From Candidatus Poribacteria bacterium (GTDB taxonomy: Bacteria; Poribacteria; WGA-4E; WGA-3G), in contig JAJEJA010000033.1 of assembly GCA_022828145.1 (NCBI GenBank), positions 1 to 55,452 of the forward strand: a stretch of 55,452 nt of DNA, in the 5' to 3' direction. The translations under genes were made by a program, and so were the position numbers. Below are positions 53,132 through 55,452 of the stretch, in pieces (positions within the stretch are counted from its first letter, which is position 1; each line of letters starts with the position of its first letter). The notes under the pieces were generated by a model. It was not told the origin of the DNA, did no database searches, and saw only the letters and a program-made list of their open reading frames with translations.

Positions 53132-53815
53132 TTAACGGATGTCTTTGATACTTCCCCATGTGGTTGTGAGCTTTGCTTTAGGGTCTACGGGAAAACTCGT
53201 ATCGCCAAAGTACTCAATTTCGCCAACCTGAAAATTCTGCTGAACGGTCTCAAAAGCGATAAATCGAAAAAACCGATAGCCGATTTTTTGCTTGTCGTAA
53301 TCATCACCAGCATCAAATCGGATGACTTGCAGCCGCTGATCCCACAAACTATCCCCCTCATCATAAGAATAGATGGTTGTAAAATCCTCACCATCGTTTG
53401 ACCCTTGAATCTCCCATACTGAGGGGTCTCTACCAGGAACATCGTTCGCTGAAGATACGGTGAAGTGTGTCAATGCATATTCCTGATCAAACTCAGCTGT
53501 CACGTGTATGCCTCCCGCCGGAAGGGATGCAGGTCCTCAGCACCATTTGGCATTGCCGGGACCAAGTTGGTTATCAAAGACGTTAAACGCAAATTCGCCA
53601 CCGCCAAATCCGGGTTCCTCGCTGGATGAGAATTTCGCGTTGTACCCCTGATCTACATCAGGTTGACCGTCGTCTTCCGGGTCAGTTAGGTCACCACCTA
53701 TAAGGGATCCCGTTCCTGTTCCTAAGACTTCCTCTGCGTAAGCTATGTCGTTCGTGTTGATAAAGAAACAGAATACCATCAACACAGATACTGCTAAGGT
53801 TAGCGTAAGTTTCAT
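53132..53815 (-). pseudogene. Secreted F5/8 type C protein interrupted by an in-frame TGA
   Basis: From ATG 53815 (AGGAG 10 bases before) a signal peptide (LTLTLAVSVLMVFCFFI, cleavage near YAEE) and linker run to GNAKWC, then TGA at 53537-53539. The same frame goes on without other stops through GPASLPAGGIHV, then TAEFDQEYALTHFTVSSA, VWEIQGSNDGEDFTTIY, RFFRFIAFET and GEIEYFG, a discoidin-like F5/8 type C domain, to 53132. The full frame is about 227 codons. A GTG at 53503 has GGGAGG 7 bases upstream, so the second half might be made alone but then lacks a signal peptide. A nonsense mutation is likeliest; recoding is possible. Confidence 0.7.
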
Positions 53816-53877
53816 AATGTACATACTCCTATAAAAATGCATCTCACTTTTACGTGAGTTTCGTGTTAAGTACTTAT

Positions 53878-53906
53878 ATAATACACAGAACTTTAGAATT
53901 TGTCAA
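53878..53906 (-). promoter_or_regulatory. Promoter for the F5/8 type C gene
   Basis: On the minus strand TTGACA (53901-53906) and TATTAT (53878-53883) are 17 bases apart. The RNA leader has a small hairpin (CTCAC with GTGAG, 53843-53858) before the AGGAG site. Confidence 0.75.
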
Positions 53907-54083
53907 TAGAAAAACAATCTATGGGGCGTAGCGTTTTAGGTACTGAACTGTCTGCATTGAAAATACACCTGCCATCTCATACAATAAATTAATTGGAATA
54001 TAAGCTAAGATTAGGTTAAAATTGAATATGATATATAAGATTATATCAAGCAAAAACGTAGTAAAATTACAAGGGAGAAACAG

Positions 54084-55310
54084 ATGGCACTTGCAACAAC
54101 TTTATATTTTCCAGAGGTAGGACCGCAGTGGGAAGACTGGGTTCAAGTTATCAACGTAGGCACTGAAGAGACCCGTGTGAATGCAATAGCAAGAAATGCT
54201 GCAAATGGACAACCGGTCTGGTCAGATGAGAAAGAGATTTCACCTTTCGAATGCTGGACCCCAAATGTAGAAGCAATAAAACAGAACTGTTCAATGCAGT
54301 TATCAGCAGATCAACCACTCGTAGCAGAACGCCACATGCACAACAAAACAAATATTCTTGATTTTGTCGGCGCAGCAGAAGAATATGAGACTGTGGGACT
54401 CAGACTTTTCTTTCCAGAATTAGTTCCGGGTGCATTAGATTGGTTCCGATTTTTGAACGTTGGCGAGGCAGATGCATTGGTAAATATAATTGTTCGAAAT
54501 CGACGTGGAGACATTAGCAGACAACATCACCGAGCTATCAAACCGTTCTGTTGTTGGGATATAGCCGAAGGCATAATGGGAAATGTACAAGGAACGCTTG
54601 AAGTACAAAGCACGCAGCCCATTGTCGGTGAACGACATCTACATTATCAAGGCGGCAAAACGTGCGTAGGACAATACGGACAAGTTATCACTGATGCACC
54701 ACGAACACTCTATTTTCCCGAAGTGGGTCCTGCATGGCAAGACTGGGCGGTTATTGTCAATGTCGGTAGAGAAAGCGCACAGGTGACAATGATAGCACAT
54801 GACGATGGCACAGGCGATCCAGTGACTACAATGGAACGCGAAATAGATCCCTATGAGTGCTGGATACCAAAGATGGAAGACATTAAAGTCAAATCCTCAA
54901 TCCTTGTACGGAGTGATCAACCTATCGTGGCTGAACGACACATGCACAGTGGAACAGCAGTTATTGACCTTCCCGGGGCATCTGAAGAAAGTGGACATGT
55001 TGGACTCAGGTTATTTTTCCCTGAAGTTGCAAGCGGGGCAAGAGATTGGTTCCGTTTTCTCAATGTAGGCGAGGCTGATGCATTGGTAAATATCGTCGTT
55101 AGAAATAGAAAGGGAGAAGTCAAACGGCAGATTCATAGAAGGATAAAACCGCGTTGCTGTGCAGATGTGGACGAAGCTGCAATGGGGAATATTCGCGGTT
55201 CTGTTGAAGCACAAAGCTCACAACCCATTGTCGGTGAGAGACATTTGCATTATCAATCCGGACATAGAGGCGCGGTTGTCGGTGCGTATGGCGTGGTTAT
55301 AGGTGAGTAA
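54084..55310 (+). CDS. Four-repeat (A-B-A-B) protein of unknown function
   Basis: The 408-residue product is made of four repeats of about 100 residues in alternating order. Type A (from about residues 5 and 208) has LYFPEVGP-W-DW, VNVG, ECW-P and DQP-VAERHMH. Type B (about 103 and 307) has VGLRLFFPE, GA-DWFRFLNVGEADALVNI, IKP-CC and QPIVGERHLHYQ. Each repeat is probably a beta-sandwich and resembles DUF5719-like bacterial repeats, but I cannot name the family. There is no signal peptide. GGGAGAA precedes the ATG. Cys pairs (CC) occur only in B. The A-B unit itself was duplicated. Confidence 0.7.
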   Translation: MALATTLYFPEVGPQWEDWVQVINVGTEETRVNAIARNAANGQPVWSDEKEISPFECWTPNVEAIKQNCSMQLSADQPLVAERHMHNKTNILDFVGAAEEYETVGLRLFFPELVPGALDWFRFLNVGEADALVNIIVRNRRGDISRQHHRAIKPFCCWDIAEGIMGNVQGTLEVQSTQPIVGERHLHYQGGKTCVGQYGQVITDAPRTLYFPEVGPAWQDWAVIVNVGRESAQVTMIAHDDGTGDPVTTMEREIDPYECWIPKMEDIKVKSSILVRSDQPIVAERHMHSGTAVIDLPGASEESGHVGLRLFFPEVASGARDWFRFLNVGEADALVNIVVRNRKGEVKRQIHRRIKPRCCADVDEAAMGNIRGSVEAQSSQPIVGERHLHYQSGHRGAVVGAYGVVIGE

Positions 55311-55311
55311 T

Positions 55312-55399
55312 ATGTAAAGATCACCCCGCTAAAGCGTGGGTGCTTTGACATAGCGTAGCCAAACGTTCCCTGTCAAGGATTGAGATCTTCACTACAGTA
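55312..55399. other. Structured inverted-repeat region, possible IS200/IS605-type end
   Basis: Right after the stop, GTAAAGATC can pair with GATCTTCAC far downstream. Inside lie CACCCCGCT with AGCGTGGGTG and TTGACA with TGTCAA. Nested hairpins like these are typical of IS200/IS605 ends and their associated RNAs. The element's body is not in the window, so this is tentative. Confidence 0.35.
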
Positions 55400-55452
55400 A
55401 TATATCGGGTGTTCTGGGCGTGGCAGCTCATCGTATGTTTCGGATGCTCCCC
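55321..55452 (-). CDS. Partial reading frame at the right edge (possible transposase-associated C-terminus)
   Basis: On the minus strand a frame is open from the window edge for 43 codons and stops with TGA at 55321-55323. It reads GEHPKHTMSCHAQNTRYITV, then VKISILDRERLATLCQSTHA and LAG. The codons overlap the inverted repeats above, so it may be non-coding, or the end of a TnpB-like protein as sometimes seen in such elements. I cannot recognise the protein from this piece alone. Confidence 0.25.
   Translation of the reverse strand, partial: GEHPKHTMSCHAQNTRYITVVKISILDRERLATLCQSTHALAG

Noticed and set aside
53509..53531. SECIS element for selenocysteine at the TGA 53537-53539
   Set aside because: The hairpin loop starts 13 bases after the TGA and begins with TT, which does not fit the usual bacterial spacing and loop G; kept only as a minor possibility.
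53843..53858. Hairpin with CGTGAG resembling the MITE end
   Set aside because: Only a few bases match the MITE terminus and no partner end is nearby.

Overview
The window looks like a chromosomal segment of an uncultured, environmentally adapted bacterium. My best guess is Candidatus Poribacteria or a close relative. This is an inference from three things: several secreted proteins end in the same FlgD/T9SS-like tail (core PNPFNPETWIPYQLA, usually after a dockerin); the gene content is rich in enolase-superfamily enzymes, a sulfatase, Gfo/Idh/MocA oxidoreductases, ThuA, IolE-like isomerases and a neutral-ceramidase-like hydrolase; and intergenic DNA is full of small palindromic repeats. Base composition is moderately AT-rich and many genes have clear Shine-Dalgarno sequences and sigma70-like promoters.

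Layout. 1-2.7 kb: 3' part of a large secreted repeat protein (Ig-like repeats, cohesin, dockerin, tail). 2.8-7.6 kb: a lipoprotein, a MITE, then an operon of ceramidase-like hydrolase, HpcH/HpaI aldolase, PduO-type cobalamin adenosyltransferase and a ComEA-like protein, convergent with 5-formyl-THF cyclo-ligase. 7.7-13.8 kb: two more dockerin-plus-tail proteins (a PPC lipoprotein and a 14-blade WD40 protein) around an alpha/alpha-toroid protein, with two decayed pieces of similar genes between them. 13.8-18.4 kb: a cluster of small repeats, then DUF58, macro domain, DUF4159 and an MFS transporter, and a tRNA-Leu(CAG) on the minus strand. 18.5-26.9 kb: lipoprotein, ThuA, recX, alaS, DUF948, YtxH, larB and a two-gene ABC exporter.

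26.9-35.6 kb is all on the minus strand. Two inositol-type genes follow a four-gene restriction-modification-like operon (beta-class DNA methyltransferase, HNH nuclease, HsdR_N/Mrr_N nuclease, BsaWI-like protein). Upstream of it lie a TPR protein and a PIN-domain/partner pair that share a duplicated, unrecognised domain. Three decayed 5' fragments of a gene like the methyltransferase sit beside neighbouring genes here, two of them immediately before the starts of the TPR and PIN genes. This is the most unusual part of the window.

35.9-55.4 kb: toroid protein and alpha/beta hydrolase, lysA, a divergent sugar-acid cluster (sulfatase, two mandelate-racemase-type enzymes), a second MITE copy, a SNF2-SWIM helicase, a TonB-like-anchored vWA protein, dapA, dapF and dusB, a HicB-like orphan, an oxidoreductase, an M48 peptidase, a pterin carbinolamine dehydratase, an F5/8-type-C gene interrupted by an in-frame TGA, and a four-repeat (A-B-A-B) protein. 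The right edge holds a structured inverted-repeat region that could be an IS200/IS605-type end. Lysine/diaminopimelate biosynthesis (dapA, dapF, lysA) and carbohydrate catabolism are the clearest metabolic themes. No CRISPR array, rRNA or phage block was seen.
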